Assembly (NCBI RefSeq): GCF_000981895.1
Contig: NZ_LATD01000098.1
Location: 1-59,049 of the forward strand
Length of the DNA: 59,049 nt
DNA from: Streptomyces odonnellii
GTDB lineage: Bacteria > Actinomycetota > Actinomycetes > Streptomycetales > Streptomycetaceae
Direction: 5' to 3'
Shown one piece after another: positions 8,607 to 18,823 of this stretch. Position numbers and translations under genes: made by a program. Every line of letters begins with the position of its first letter. Within the stretch, counting starts at the first letter, position 1. The notes under the pieces were generated by a model. The model saw nothing but the letters and a program-made list of their open reading frames with translations, made no database searches and had not been told where the DNA came from.

Positions 8607-10154
8607 ATGGACTCCAAGCGGCAGGAAGCTCCGGCTGCGGTACACGCTGAAGGCATCGTCAAGCGCTTCGGTCCCACTCTGGCGCTCGACGGTGTCAAGC
8701 TCACCGTGCGGCCCGGCGAGTCCCACGCGCTCGTGGGGCGCAACGGCGCGGGCAAGTCCACCCTGGTCAGCGTGATCACCGGGCTGCACAGGCCGGACGC
8801 GGGCAGGGTCACCTTCGGCGGGGAGCCCGCACCGGCCTTCGGCGACACCACGGCCTGGCAGTCAAAGGTCGCCTGCGTCTACCAGAAATCGATGGTGGTC
8901 CCGGACCTGACCGTCGCGGAGAATCTGTTCCTGAACCACTACGGCCTGGACCGGGCCGCCGGGGGATCCGGCGGCCGGTTCATCAGCTGGCGCGGGCTGC
9001 GCGCCCGGGCGCGGGCGCTGCTCGCGGAGTACGGAGTCGATGTCGACCCCAACGCCCGCGCCAAGGATCTCCCGGTCGAGCAGCGGCAGTTCGTCGAGAT
9101 CGCGCGGGCGCTGTCCTTCGGCGCCCGGCTGATCATCCTCGACGAGCCCACCGCGCAGCTCGACGCCCGAGGTATCCAGCGGCTGTTCGACAAGCTCCGG
9201 GAACTGCGGAGCCAGGGAGTGGCGTTCCTCTTCATCTCCCACCATCTCCAGGAGGTGTACGACCTGTGCACCGCCGTCACCGTCTACCGTGACGCCCGCC
9301 ATGTGCTGACGGCCCCGGTCGCCGACCTCTCGAAGGCGGATCTGGTGTCGGCGATGACGGGGGAGTCCGCGGGCACGGCCGTGGCCTGGCACGCCGCGCG
9401 CAAGACCGCGCCGGACGCGGGGACCGCGCCCGTACTGGAGGCCGAAGGGCTGGCCCTCGACGGTGAGTTCGAGCCGCTGGACCTGGCCGTACGGCCGGGT
9501 GAGGTGCTCGGTCTCGCGGGTTCCGCGGCCAGTGGCAACACGGCGCTCGGCGAGACGCTGGTGGGGATGCGCGCGCCGACCGCGGGGCGGATCGCCGTAC
9601 GCGGGCGCGTGGTCAAGCCCGGCAGCGTCCCGCACGCGCTGGACGCCGGCATCGGCTACATCCCCGAGGAGCGGCACCGCCAGGGCCTCGTGCTGGACCG
9701 CAGCGTCGCCGAGAACGCCACGCTCACGGTCACCGACCAGCTCGGCCCCTGGGGGACCGTACTGCCGTCGCGTACCCGGGAGTTCGCCCAGGGCATGATC
9801 GATTCGCTGGACATCAAGACCCAGGGCCCGGAGCAGCCCGTCTCGGGGCTGTCCGGCGGCAATCAGCAGAAGGTCGTCGTCGCCCGCGCGCTGGCGCGCG
9901 GCCCGAGCGCGCTGGTCGCGCTGCGGCCCACCGCGGGCGTCGACGTGAAGTCGAAGGACTCGCTGCTCGGCGTGGTGCGCAGAGTGGCGGACGAGGGCAG
10001 CGCGGCCGTGATCATCTCGGACGAGCTGGACGATCTGCGGGTGTGCGACCGGGTGCTCGCCCTGTTCCACGGCCGTGTGGTGGCGTCGTTCGGAAGCGGG
10101 TGGACCGACCGGGAACTGGTCGCCGCCATGGAAGGTGTGGGAGAGCGGGAATGA
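8607..10154 (+). CDS. Sugar ABC transporter ATPase (tandem NBD)
   Basis: A 515-residue RbsA/MglA-type double nucleotide-binding protein. Domain 1 has Walker A GRNGAGKST near residues 44-52, an atypical signature LPVEQRQFVEIARAL, and Walker B LIILDEPTAQLD near 174-185. Domain 2 (from about residue 275) has a substituted P-loop (GSAASGNTALGE) and a good signature (LSGGNQQKV), but a Walker B reading ALVALRPTAGVD that lacks the catalytic Asp-Glu pair. One functional and one degenerate site is common in this transporter type, so the protein is probably active. ATG at 8607 lies two bases after the binding-protein stop. It overlaps the permease start by four bases. Confidence 0.92.
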   Translation: MDSKRQEAPAAVHAEGIVKRFGPTLALDGVKLTVRPGESHALVGRNGAGKSTLVSVITGLHRPDAGRVTFGGEPAPAFGDTTAWQSKVACVYQKSMVVPDLTVAENLFLNHYGLDRAAGGSGGRFISWRGLRARARALLAEYGVDVDPNARAKDLPVEQRQFVEIARALSFGARLIILDEPTAQLDARGIQRLFDKLRELRSQGVAFLFISHHLQEVYDLCTAVTVYRDARHVLTAPVADLSKADLVSAMTGESAGTAVAWHAARKTAPDAGTAPVLEAEGLALDGEFEPLDLAVRPGEVLGLAGSAASGNTALGETLVGMRAPTAGRIAVRGRVVKPGSVPHALDAGIGYIPEERHRQGLVLDRSVAENATLTVTDQLGPWGTVLPSRTREFAQGMIDSLDIKTQGPEQPVSGLSGGNQQKVVVARALARGPSALVALRPTAGVDVKSKDSLLGVVRRVADEGSAAVIISDELDDLRVCDRVLALFHGRVVASFGSGWTDRELVAAMEGVGERE

Positions 10155-11182
10155 CCGGGACGATACGACCGCCGGTGGCGGAACAGACGGCCGTGGGAGC
10201 CAAGGCGCCGGGGCGGCTCCAGCTCATCCGGTGGAGCGACTTCTCACTGGTGCCGGTGATCCTGGTGCTGATGGTGATCGGCTTCATCGTCTCGCCGGTC
10301 TTCCTCACCTCCAGCAATCTCATCAGTGTCGTCCAGCAGTCCTCGGAGCTGAGCCTGCTGGTCCTCGGCCAGGCGCTGATCCTGATCTGCGGCCGGATGG
10401 ACCTGTCGCTGGAGTCGACGATCGGTATCGCGCCGGTCGTCGCGATGTGGCTGGTGCTGCCCACGGAGGGCGGCCGGTTCGCCGGACTCGGTCTGCTGCC
10501 GGTCTGGATGGCCATCCCCGCCTGTCTGCTGGTCGGTCTGGCCATCGGGGCGATCAACGGCTTCCTGATGCTGAAGCTGCGGGTCAACGGCTTCATCGCG
10601 ACCCTCGGCATGCTCACCATGCTGCGCGGTCTGCACATCGGTATCACCGAGGGCAAGTCGATCACCGATGTCCCGGAGTCCTTCCGGTACCTGGGCAAGA
10701 CCGACTGGCTGGGGGTCCCGGCCGCCGTCTGGATCTGTCTGGCGCTGTTCGCGATCGGCGGCGCGGCGCTCGCCTGGCTGCGGCACGGGCGGTCGCTGTA
10801 CGCCATCGGCGGCAACCCGGAGGCGGCCCGCGCCGCCGGTATCCGGGTGGACCGCGTCACCTGGATCGTGCTGGCCATCGGCGGGCTGCTGGCGGCCTTC
10901 GCCGGCATCCTCTACACCGGCCACTACGGGTCGGTCGCCGCCACCCAGGGCAATGGCTGGATCTTCCAGGTCTTCGCCGCGGCCGTCATCGGCGGGATCA
11001 GCCTCAAGGGCGGGCGCGGCACGCTGTTCGGGGCGCTGACGGGCGTACTGACCCTTCAGCTCGTGGTGAATGTGATGACGCTCGGGGGAGTGCCCGCGCT
11101 CTGGAACCAGTTCCTCAACGGCGCGATCATCATCGTCGCGCTGGTGATCTCGCGCTTCGCGAGCGGTGAGAAGCAGGACTGA
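10151..11182 (+). CDS. Sugar ABC transporter permease
   Basis: A 343-residue RbsC/BPD_transp_2-family membrane subunit. About ten hydrophobic segments can be traced, from LVPVILVLMVIGFIVSPVFL near residue 33 to the C-terminal LNGAIIIVALVISRF. Hallmarks are ALILICGRMDLSLESTIGI (the family's GxxDLS region), GLAIGAINGFLMLKLRVNGFIATLGMLTMLRG, IGGNPEAARAAGI (coupling loop) and AAAVIGGISLKGGRGTLFGALTGVL. The ATG overlaps the ATPase stop in ATGA. It is the last gene of the operon and is followed by a strong terminator. With the ATPase and lipoprotein it makes one complete importer. Confidence 0.93.
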   Translation: MTGTIRPPVAEQTAVGAKAPGRLQLIRWSDFSLVPVILVLMVIGFIVSPVFLTSSNLISVVQQSSELSLLVLGQALILICGRMDLSLESTIGIAPVVAMWLVLPTEGGRFAGLGLLPVWMAIPACLLVGLAIGAINGFLMLKLRVNGFIATLGMLTMLRGLHIGITEGKSITDVPESFRYLGKTDWLGVPAAVWICLALFAIGGAALAWLRHGRSLYAIGGNPEAARAAGIRVDRVTWIVLAIGGLLAAFAGILYTGHYGSVAATQGNGWIFQVFAAAVIGGISLKGGRGTLFGALTGVLTLQLVVNVMTLGGVPALWNQFLNGAIIIVALVISRFASGEKQD

Positions 11183-11206
11183 CGCTACGCACGCGGCGCC
11201 GCTGCC

Positions 11207-11236
11207 GGCCCCTGGGACCTGGTGGTCCCAGGGGCC
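11207..11236. terminator. Terminator between permease and regulator genes
   Basis: A 13-bp perfect stem, GGCCCCTGGGACC at 11207-11219 and GGTCCCAGGGGCC at 11224-11236, with a TGGT loop. It is placed 24 bases after the permease stop and 34 before the end of the convergent regulator gene, so it probably serves both. Confidence 0.85.
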
Positions 11237-11270
11237 TCCGGCGTCTTTGAGGGCCGGCCCCTTCGGCGTC

Positions 11271-11942
11271 TCAGAGCGTCGACCTCAGCCACATCTCCAC
11301 GCTCGCGATGTGCACGGTCGCCCAGGACCTGGCCGCCTCGGCGTCCCGGTCCCTGAGCGCCGCCAGGATCGCCCGGTGCTCGTGGAGCGTACGGCTGACC
11401 GCGTCCTCCTGGGTCAGCCCGCGCCAGATCCTGGCCCGGGTCGTCGGTCCCGAGAGCCCGTCCAGCAGCGAGCAGAGCACCGAGTTCCCCGACGACTGCA
11501 CGATGCCCCGGTGGAACTCCAGATCCGCCGCGACGAGCTGCTCCACCGAGGGCCATGCGCCGAGCTCGTCCAACTGCGCGTCCAGGACGTCCAGTTCGGC
11601 CGCCGTGATCCGCGCGCTCGCCATCGCGGTGGCGGCCGGCTCCAGGATCCTGCGTACGGCGAGGAACTCCAGCACGGTGTCGTCCCGGTGGAAGTCCACC
11701 ACGAAGCTGAGCGCCTCCAGCAGGAGTTGGGGGTCGAGGCTCGTGACATACGTGCCGTCGCCCTGCCGTACATCGAGGATGCGGATCAGCGAGAGCGCCC
11801 GTACCGCCTCGCGCAGCGAGTTGCGCGACAGCCCCAGATCGGCGGCGAGTTCGCTCTCCTTCGGGAGGCGGTCTCCCGGCCGCAGCGCACCGGAGACGAT
11901 CATCCCCTTGATCTTCTCGATGGCCTCGTCGGTGACTGCCAT
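11271..11942 (-). CDS. FCD-domain GntR (FadR-type) regulator
   Basis: A 223-residue transcription factor. The N-terminal winged helix (about residues 5-70) shows GALRPGDRLPKESELAADLGLSRNSLREAVRAL and the wing DVRQGDGTYV. The C-terminal FCD ligand domain has the metal-binding pattern: Asp in ADLEFHRGIV, and further His in LHEHRAIL and TVHIASVEMWLR. ATG at 11942 is chosen because GGAGG lies five bases upstream; an in-frame ATG 12 bases earlier would overlap the palindrome and lacks a site. FCD regulators commonly respond to sugar acids. Convergent to the L-fuconate operon and sharing an operator-like sequence with it, this is most likely its repressor. Confidence 0.92.
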   Translation of the reverse strand: MAVTDEAIEKIKGMIVSGALRPGDRLPKESELAADLGLSRNSLREAVRALSLIRILDVRQGDGTYVTSLDPQLLLEALSFVVDFHRDDTVLEFLAVRRILEPAATAMASARITAAELDVLDAQLDELGAWPSVEQLVAADLEFHRGIVQSSGNSVLCSLLDGLSGPTTRARIWRGLTQEDAVSRTLHEHRAILAALRDRDAEAARSWATVHIASVEMWLRSTL

Positions 11943-11952
11943 GGCGACCTCC

Positions 11953-11967
11953 ATACATCCGATGTAT
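11953..11967 (-). promoter_or_regulatory. Perfect 15-bp palindrome, predicted autoregulatory operator
   Basis: ATACATCCGATGTAT has 6-bp arms ATACAT/ATGTAT around CCG, 11 bases upstream of the regulator's start codon. A 12/15 copy precedes the dehydratase gene at 5340. The position would let the regulator block its own transcription or translation start. Confidence 0.7.
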
Positions 11968-12000
11968 CGGCCTTCATTATGCGTCCCGGAAGCCGGAGAA

Positions 12001-12026
12001 GGGGCGCTCCGGAAAAGGAGCGCCCC
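12001..12026. terminator. Terminator after glpK
   Basis: A 10-bp perfect stem, GGGGCGCTCC at 12001-12010 and GGAGCGCCCC at 12017-12026, with a GGAAAA loop. It separates the minus-strand glpK from the downstream minus-strand regulator gene. Confidence 0.8.
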
Positions 12027-12162
12027 TCGATTTCGTACGCGTGTCATGCCGTACGGATGTGCCGACGGGCCGAAATGCCGCTGCGTATCGCGCGGATGTG
12101 CGGATTGTGCCGTCGCCCAGGGCGCGGCGCCGGGCCGGGCCGGCCGCTGTCGCCGGGCTGGC

Positions 12163-13710
<1,548 letters not shown>

Positions 13711-13868
13711 GGTGTCCGCTCCTGCCCGGTGCGCGGGATCCGCTCCCGGAACCCGTCCCCTACCGATCATCCGCCATTCGCCCCGGGACCGCCCGGTGCC
13801 GGTGCCGCCGCACACCGTGGATCTCGTCCGCTCGCCGAGATGCCCCACCACGAAGGGGCCCGCCCGGC

Positions 13869-13874
13869 TAGGCT
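13869..13874 (+). promoter_or_regulatory. Candidate -10 of metH
   Basis: TAGGCT at 13869-13874 is a good Streptomyces -10 hexamer. Transcription would begin near 13881 and give a leader of about 59 bases before the metH ATG. No convincing -35 is seen. Confidence 0.4.
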
Positions 13875-13882
13875 GGCCGGGT

Positions 13883-13932
13883 GCGTCTTCGATCAGGGGA
13901 CGCAAAGCCGACAGCCGTCGCATCCCCGGGAG
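13883..13932 (+). promoter_or_regulatory. Structured metH leader with competing stems
   Basis: Two mutually exclusive stems can form just upstream of metH. GCGTC (13883-13887) can pair with GACGC (13899-13903). Alternatively GGGGA (13896-13900) can pair with TCCCC (13923-13927), enclosing the small hairpin CGAC-AGCC-GTCG (13909-13920). The ribosome-binding sequence GGGAG (13928-13932) directly abuts the second stem. The leader also contains GGGACGCAAAGCC, resembling part of the c-di-GMP-I riboswitch consensus, but the rest of that consensus is not evident. Confidence 0.35.
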
Positions 13933-13939
13933 TACTTTC

Positions 13940-16900
13940 ATGGCCTCGTCGCCGACCCCGTCCACCGACAGCCGGACCCGTATCGAAGCCCTCCGTGAGG
14001 CGCTCGCCACCCGAGTGGTGGTGGCCGACGGCGCGATGGGCACGATGCTCCAGGCGCAGGATCCGACGTTGGAGGACTTCCAGAATCTGGAGGGCTGCAA
14101 CGAGATCCTGAACGTGACACGCCCGGACATCGTCCGGTCCGTCCACGAGGCGTACTTCTCGGTCGGTGTGGACTGCGTGGAGACGAACACCTTCGGTACG
14201 AATTTCGCGGCCCTCTCCGAGTACGACATCCCCGAGCGGGTCTTCGAGCTGGCCGAGTCGGGCGCGAGCATCGCCCGGGAGGCCGCGGACGGGTTCACCG
14301 CCTCCACCGGGCAGCAGCGCTGGGTGCTGGGCTCCATGGGCCCGGGCACCAAGCTCCCGACGCTGGGGCACGTCCCGTACCTCACCCTGCGCGACGCCTA
14401 CCAGCAGAACGCCGAGGGCCTGATCGCCGGCGGCGCCGACGCGCTGCTGGTGGAGACCACCCAGGACCTGCTCCAGACGAAGGCCGCCGTCCTCGGCGCC
14501 CGCCGCGCGCTGGCCGCCACCGGCACCGACCTGCCGGTCATCTGCTCCGTGACGGTCGAGACGACCGGCACCATGCTGCTCGGCTCGGAGATCGGCGCGG
14601 CGCTGACCGCGCTGGAGCCGCTGGGCATCGACATGATCGGCCTGAACTGCGCGACAGGCCCGGCCGAGATGAGCGAGCACCTGCGCTATCTGGCCAGGCA
14701 CTCCCGTATCCCGCTGTCCTGCATGCCGAACGCGGGCCTGCCGGTCCTCGGCAAGGACGGCGCGCACTACCCGCTGTCGGCCGGCGAGCTGGCGGACGCG
14801 CAGGAGACCTTCGTACAGGAGTACGGGCTGTCCCTGGTGGGCGGCTGCTGCGGTACGACGCCGGAGCATCTGCGCCAGGTCGTCGAGCGGGTACGGGGCA
14901 CGGCGCTGACGGAGCGCGAGCCGCACCCCGAGCCGGGCGCCGCCTCCCTCTACCAGACCGTGCCGTTCCGGCAGGACGCCTCGTACCTCGCGATCGGCGA
15001 GCGGACCAACGCCAACGGCTCGAAGAAGTTCCGCGAGGCCATGCTGGACGGCCGCTGGGACGACTGTGTGGAGATGGCCCGCGACCAGATCCGCGAAGGT
15101 GCGCACCTCCTGGACCTCTGTGTGGACTATGTCGGCCGTGACGGTGTCGCCGACATGGCCGAGCTGGCGGGCCGCTTCGCCACCGCCTCCACCCTGCCGA
15201 TCGTGCTGGACTCGACCGAGCTGAAGGTGATCGAGGCCGGTCTTGAGAAGCTGGGCGGCCGCGCGGTGATCAACTCGGTGAACTACGAGGACGGGGACGG
15301 CCCGGAGTCACGGTTCGCGAAGGTCACCGCGCTGGCGGTGGAGCACGGCGCCGCGCTGATCGCGCTGACCATCGACGAGGAGGGCCAGGCCCGTACCGTC
15401 GAGCACAAGGTCGCCATCGCCGAGCGCCTGATCACCGACCTCACCACCAACTGGGGCGTCCACGAGTCGGACATCCTCGTCGACTGCCTCACCTTCACCA
15501 TCTGCACCGGCCAGGAGGAGTCCCGGGGCGACGGCATCGCCACCATCGAGGCGATCCGCGAGCTGAAGCGCCGCCACCCCGAGGTGCAGACCACCCTCGG
15601 CCTGTCGAACATCTCCTTCGGCCTCAACCCGGCCGCCCGCGTGGTGCTGAACTCGGTGTTCCTGGACGAGTGCGTCAAGGCCGGGCTGGACTCGGCGATC
15701 GTGCACGCCTCGAAGATCCTTCCGATCGCCCGCCTGGACGATGAGCAGGTCAAGGTCGCGCACGATCTGATCTACGACCGGCGCAGCGAGGGGTACGACC
15801 CGCTCCAGAAGCTGATGGAGCTGTTCGAGGGCGTCAACACCAAGTCGATGAAGGACGGCCGGGCCGAGGAACTGCTCGCGCTGCCGCTGGACGAGCGTCT
15901 TCAGCGGCGGATCATCGACGGCGAGAAGAACGGCCTGGAGACGGATCTCGGCGAGGCGCTGGAGAGCCGCCCGGCCCTGGACATCGTCAATGACACGCTG
16001 CTGGAGGGCATGAAGGTCGTCGGTGAGCTGTTCGGCTCCGGCCAGATGCAGCTTCCCTTCGTGCTCCAGTCCGCCGAGGTCATGAAGACCGCGGTGGCGT
16101 TCCTCGAACCGCACATGGAGAAGACCGACGCCGAGGGCAAGGGCACGATCGTGCTGGCCACCGTCCGCGGGGACGTCCATGACATCGGCAAGAACCTGGT
16201 CGACATCATCCTCTCCAACAACGGCTACAACGTGGTGAACCTGGGGATCAAGCAGCCCGTCTCCGCGATCCTGGAGGCCGCCGAGGAGCACAAGGCGGAC
16301 GTCATCGGGATGTCCGGTCTGCTGGTGAAGTCGACCGTGATCATGAAGGAGAACCTGGAGGAGCTGAACCAGCGCAAGCTGGCCGCCGACTACCCGGTCA
16401 TCCTCGGCGGCGCCGCCCTCACCCGCGCCTATGTCGAGCAGGACCTGCACGAGATCTACGAGGGCGAGGTCCGCTACGCGCGCGACGCGTTCGAGGGCCT
16501 GCGGCTGATGGACGCCCTGATCGCGGTCAAGCGGGGGGTGCCCGGCGCGGTCCTCCCCGAGCTGAAGCAGCGCCGGGTCAGGGCCACGGCCGGCACGGTG
16601 GTCGAGGAGCGCCCCGAGCAGGGCGCGGTCCGCTCGGACGTCGCCCTGGACAATCCCGTACCCGCCCCGCCGTTCTGGGGCACCCGGGTCGTCAAGGGCA
16701 TCCAGCTCAAGGAGTACGCCTCCTGGCTGGACGAGGGCGCCCTCTTCAAGGGGCAGTGGGGCCTCAAGGAAGCCCGCAAGGGCGGCCCCAGCTACGAGGA
16801 GCTGGTGGAGAGCGAGGGCAGGCCCCATCTGCGCGGCTGGCTCGACCAGATGCACACCCAGAACCTGCTCGAAGCCGCCGTCGTCTACGGCTACTTCCCC

Positions 16901-17449
16901 TGCGTCTCCAAGGGCGACGACCTGATCATCCTCAACGACGACGGCTCCGAGCGCACCCGCTTCACCTTCCCGCGCCAGCGCCGTGGCCGCCGCCTCTGCC
17001 TCGCGGACTTCTTCCGTCCAGAGGAGTCGGGCGAGACCGATGTGGTGGGCCTCCAGGTCGTCACCGTCGGCTCGAAGATCGGTGAGCGGACGGCCGAGCT
17101 GTTCGAGGCCAACGCCTATCGCGACTACCTCGAACTGCACGGTCTCTCCGTCCAGCTCGCCGAGGCCCTCGCCGAGTACTGGCACGCCCGGGTCCGCTCC
17201 GAGCTGGGCTTCGCCGGTGAGGACCCGGCCGAGGTCGAGGACATGTTCGCCCTGAAGTACCGGGGAGCCCGCTTCTCGCTGGGCTACGGCGCGTGCCCCG
17301 ACCTGGAGGACCGGGCCAAGATCGCCGCGCTGCTGGAGCCCGAGCGGATCGGCGTCCAGCTCTCGGAGGAGTTCCAGCTCCACCCTGAGCAGTCCACCGA
17401 CGCCATCGTCATCCACCACCCCGAGGCCAAGTACTTCAACGCTCGCTGA
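13940..17449 (+). CDS. metH: Cobalamin-dependent methionine synthase MetH
   Basis: A 1169-residue B12-dependent enzyme that transfers a methyl group from methyltetrahydrofolate to homocysteine. Domains in order: homocysteine-binding (about 15-330, with [11 protein letters not shown], zinc Cys in GLNCATGP and the GGCCGT pair), pterin-binding (about 345-610, [24 protein letters not shown]), B12 cap and Rossmann domain (about 640-890, with the cobalt-ligand motif DVHDIGKN at 745-752), and the reactivation/SAM domain (about 900-1169, ending [15 protein letters not shown]). The ATG at 13940 has GGGAG seven bases upstream. All domains are intact and the length is slightly short of the E. coli enzyme. 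Divergent from glpK. Confidence 0.97.
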   Translation: MASSPTPSTDSRTRIEALREALATRVVVADGAMGTMLQAQDPTLEDFQNLEGCNEILNVTRPDIVRSVHEAYFSVGVDCVETNTFGTNFAALSEYDIPERVFELAESGASIAREAADGFTASTGQQRWVLGSMGPGTKLPTLGHVPYLTLRDAYQQNAEGLIAGGADALLVETTQDLLQTKAAVLGARRALAATGTDLPVICSVTVETTGTMLLGSEIGAALTALEPLGIDMIGLNCATGPAEMSEHLRYLARHSRIPLSCMPNAGLPVLGKDGAHYPLSAGELADAQETFVQEYGLSLVGGCCGTTPEHLRQVVERVRGTALTEREPHPEPGAASLYQTVPFRQDASYLAIGERTNANGSKKFREAMLDGRWDDCVEMARDQIREGAHLLDLCVDYVGRDGVADMAELAGRFATASTLPIVLDSTELKVIEAGLEKLGGRAVINSVNYEDGDGPESRFAKVTALAVEHGAALIALTIDEEGQARTVEHKVAIAERLITDLTTNWGVHESDILVDCLTFTICTGQEESRGDGIATIEAIRELKRRHPEVQTTLGLSNISFGLNPAARVVLNSVFLDECVKAGLDSAIVHASKILPIARLDDEQVKVAHDLIYDRRSEGYDPLQKLMELFEGVNTKSMKDGRAEELLALPLDERLQRRIIDGEKNGLETDLGEALESRPALDIVNDTLLEGMKVVGELFGSGQMQLPFVLQSAEVMKTAVAFLEPHMEKTDAEGKGTIVLATVRGDVHDIGKNLVDIILSNNGYNVVNLGIKQPVSAILEAAEEHKADVIGMSGLLVKSTVIMKENLEELNQRKLAADYPVILGGAALTRAYVEQDLHEIYEGEVRYARDAFEGLRLMDALIAVKRGVPGAVLPELKQRRVRATAGTVVEERPEQGAVRSDVALDNPVPAPPFWGTRVVKGIQLKEYASWLDEGALFKGQWGLKEARKGGPSYEELVESEGRPHLRGWLDQMHTQNLLEAAVVYGYFPCVSKGDDLIILNDDGSERTRFTFPRQRRGRRLCLADFFRPEESGETDVVGLQVVTVGSKIGERTAELFEANAYRDYLELHGLSVQLAEALAEYWHARVRSELGFAGEDPAEVEDMFALKYRGARFSLGYGACPDLEDRAKIAALLEPERIGVQLSEEFQLHPEQSTDAIVIHHPEAKYFNAR

Positions 17450-17455
17450 CCCGCG

Positions 17456-17507
17456 CCGGGCCCCGGGCCGCAACGGGTTCGCGGATCCCGGTCGGCGCGG
17501 GGCCCGG
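17456..17507 (+). terminator. Probable terminator after metH
   Basis: CCGGGCCCCG (17456-17465) can pair with CGGGGCCCGG (17498-17507) across a 32-base loop that itself is GC-rich. It begins seven bases after the metH stop. The long loop makes it weaker than other terminators in the window. Confidence 0.45.
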
Positions 17508-17613
17508 ACGAGTCGTACACTTATCGGTCCAGTGCAGGCCGGTCGCCTGTCCCGGCGGGGTACCCCCGCGGGAAAGGTGACCGGCCTTCTCGTCCCTCAT
17601 GGAGGTGTGCCGG

Positions 17614-18315
17614 ATGACCAGTACGGTCCCCGCGTCCTTGACCCGTACGGCCGAAGGGTCGGCCCTCGACGCAGTCCTGCTCGACATGGACGGCACACTC
17701 GTCGACACGGAGGGATTCTGGTGGGACGCCGAGGTGGAGGTCTTCAAAGCCCTCGGACACGTTCTCGACGAGACATGGCGCGATGTGGTGGTGGGAGGCC
17801 CCATGACCCGCAGCGCGACCTTCCTGATCGAGGCCACCGGCGCCGCCATCACCCTCGCCGAGCTGACCGTACTGCTCAACGACACCTTCGAGGACCGCAT
17901 CGGACGCGGCGTACCGCTGATGCCCGGTGCGACGCGCCTGCTCACCGAGCTGGCCGCGCACGAGGTGCCCACCGCCCTGGTCTCCGCCTCGCACCGGCGC
18001 ATCATCGACCGTGTCCTGGCCTCCCTCGGGCCCGAGTACTTCTCGCTCACCGTCGCGGGCGACGAGGTGCCCCGTACCAAACCGCACCCCGACCCCTATC
18101 TGCTGGCCGCCCGGGGCCTGGGCGCCGATCCCGCGCGCTGCGCGGTCATCGAGGACACTGCCACCGGGGTCGCCGCCGCCGAGGCCGCCGGCTGCCGGGT
18201 CGTCGCCGTACCGTCCGTCGCGCCGATCGCGCCCGCCGCGGGACGGATCGTGGTCGGTTCGCTCGAAGACGTCGATCTGGTATTCCTGCGCGGGATGATG
18301 ACGCAAGGACACTGA
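17614..18315 (+). CDS. HAD-superfamily hydrolase (phosphatase/phosphomutase type)
   Basis: A 233-residue subclass-IA HAD protein. Motif I is LLDMDGTLVDTE near residues 24-35 (nucleophile and acid Asp), motif II Ser lies in ALVSASHRR near 125, motif III Lys in VPRTKPHPDPYLLAA near 155, and the acidic motif IV in AVIEDTATGVAAAEAAGC near 178-195. The cap domain with FWWDAEVEVFKALGH lies between motifs I and II. ATG at 17614 is preferred because GGAGG lies eight bases upstream; an ATG 15 bases earlier lacks a site. The substrate is unknown: beta-phosphoglucomutase-like and pyrophosphatase-like members share these motifs. It follows metH on the same strand, 164 bases later. Confidence 0.88.
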   Translation: MTSTVPASLTRTAEGSALDAVLLDMDGTLVDTEGFWWDAEVEVFKALGHVLDETWRDVVVGGPMTRSATFLIEATGAAITLAELTVLLNDTFEDRIGRGVPLMPGATRLLTELAAHEVPTALVSASHRRIIDRVLASLGPEYFSLTVAGDEVPRTKPHPDPYLLAARGLGADPARCAVIEDTATGVAAAEAAGCRVVAVPSVAPIAPAAGRIVVGSLEDVDLVFLRGMMTQGH

Positions 18316-18823
18316 TCCGCGTACAGAGCGTCGCACCGGAATACGGACGGACGGAAACTCTGGGCATTGGCACGGATATTTTCCGTTACCCTCGCGGCGG
18401 ACAATCCCCGTCCCGCTAAACGGCCCCCGGAGTGACCTTTATCACTTGCTCTCTCGTCGACAGGCGTGGGCGGGGCTGCTCCATGACCGCCGGGACCGGG
18501 TCCCCCTGTGCCCTTGTGTCCGGATTGGTGGAGGCGTGTACGAAACATTCCGGTGCTCGTATATCCACACGCCGCTATTGCCGATCACTGTGTGATTACG
18601 TTTCAGATCAGGCCCGTTCCGGCAATACCGGAGCCTCAGACTAATCTCGTCGCGAGCACTTCGCCGCATCAACGACGTGTCCCGACGACCCACCAAGTCG
18701 CCATGCACACAGGACCGATCGCCCTGTATCCCGGCCCGATCGCACTGCCCCGAACGGGTGGGCGCGGCGGAGTCTCCGATAGCACCGCTGTATCTCAGTG
18801 CCGGATGAGGGAGTACGTCCAGG
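18316..18823 (+). promoter_or_regulatory. 508-bp upstream region of the peptide-binding protein
   Basis: No gene is supported here. The stretch is AT-richer than its surroundings and holds several small inverted repeats: ACGGA-TATTT-TCCGT at 18372-18386, GTGACCTTTATCAC at 18432-18445 and ATCAC-TGT-GTGAT at 18584-18596. The middle one matches the GTGA-N6-TCAC core of a CRP site. A long, site-rich leader for a single lipoprotein gene suggests complex control. GAGGGAGTACGTCCAGG supplies the ribosome-binding site of the next gene. Confidence 0.5.
18432..18445 (+). promoter_or_regulatory. CRP-like palindrome
   Basis: GTGACCTTTATCAC has the GTGA-N6-TCAC core of a Crp/Fnr-family site. It is 379 bases before the downstream start codon, so if used it must act on a distant promoter in the leader. 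Chance occurrence is possible. Confidence 0.4.

Noticed and set aside
13896..13908. Full c-di-GMP-I riboswitch before metH
   Set aside because: Only GGGACGCAAAGCC resembles the consensus. The CACGCACAGGGCAAACC-type half and the tetraloop receptor are absent, so only a leader-structure finding is reported.
15308..17473. 721-codon minus-strand frame inside metH
   Set aside because: It is the exact antisense of conserved MetH domains, with composition typical of a shadow frame.
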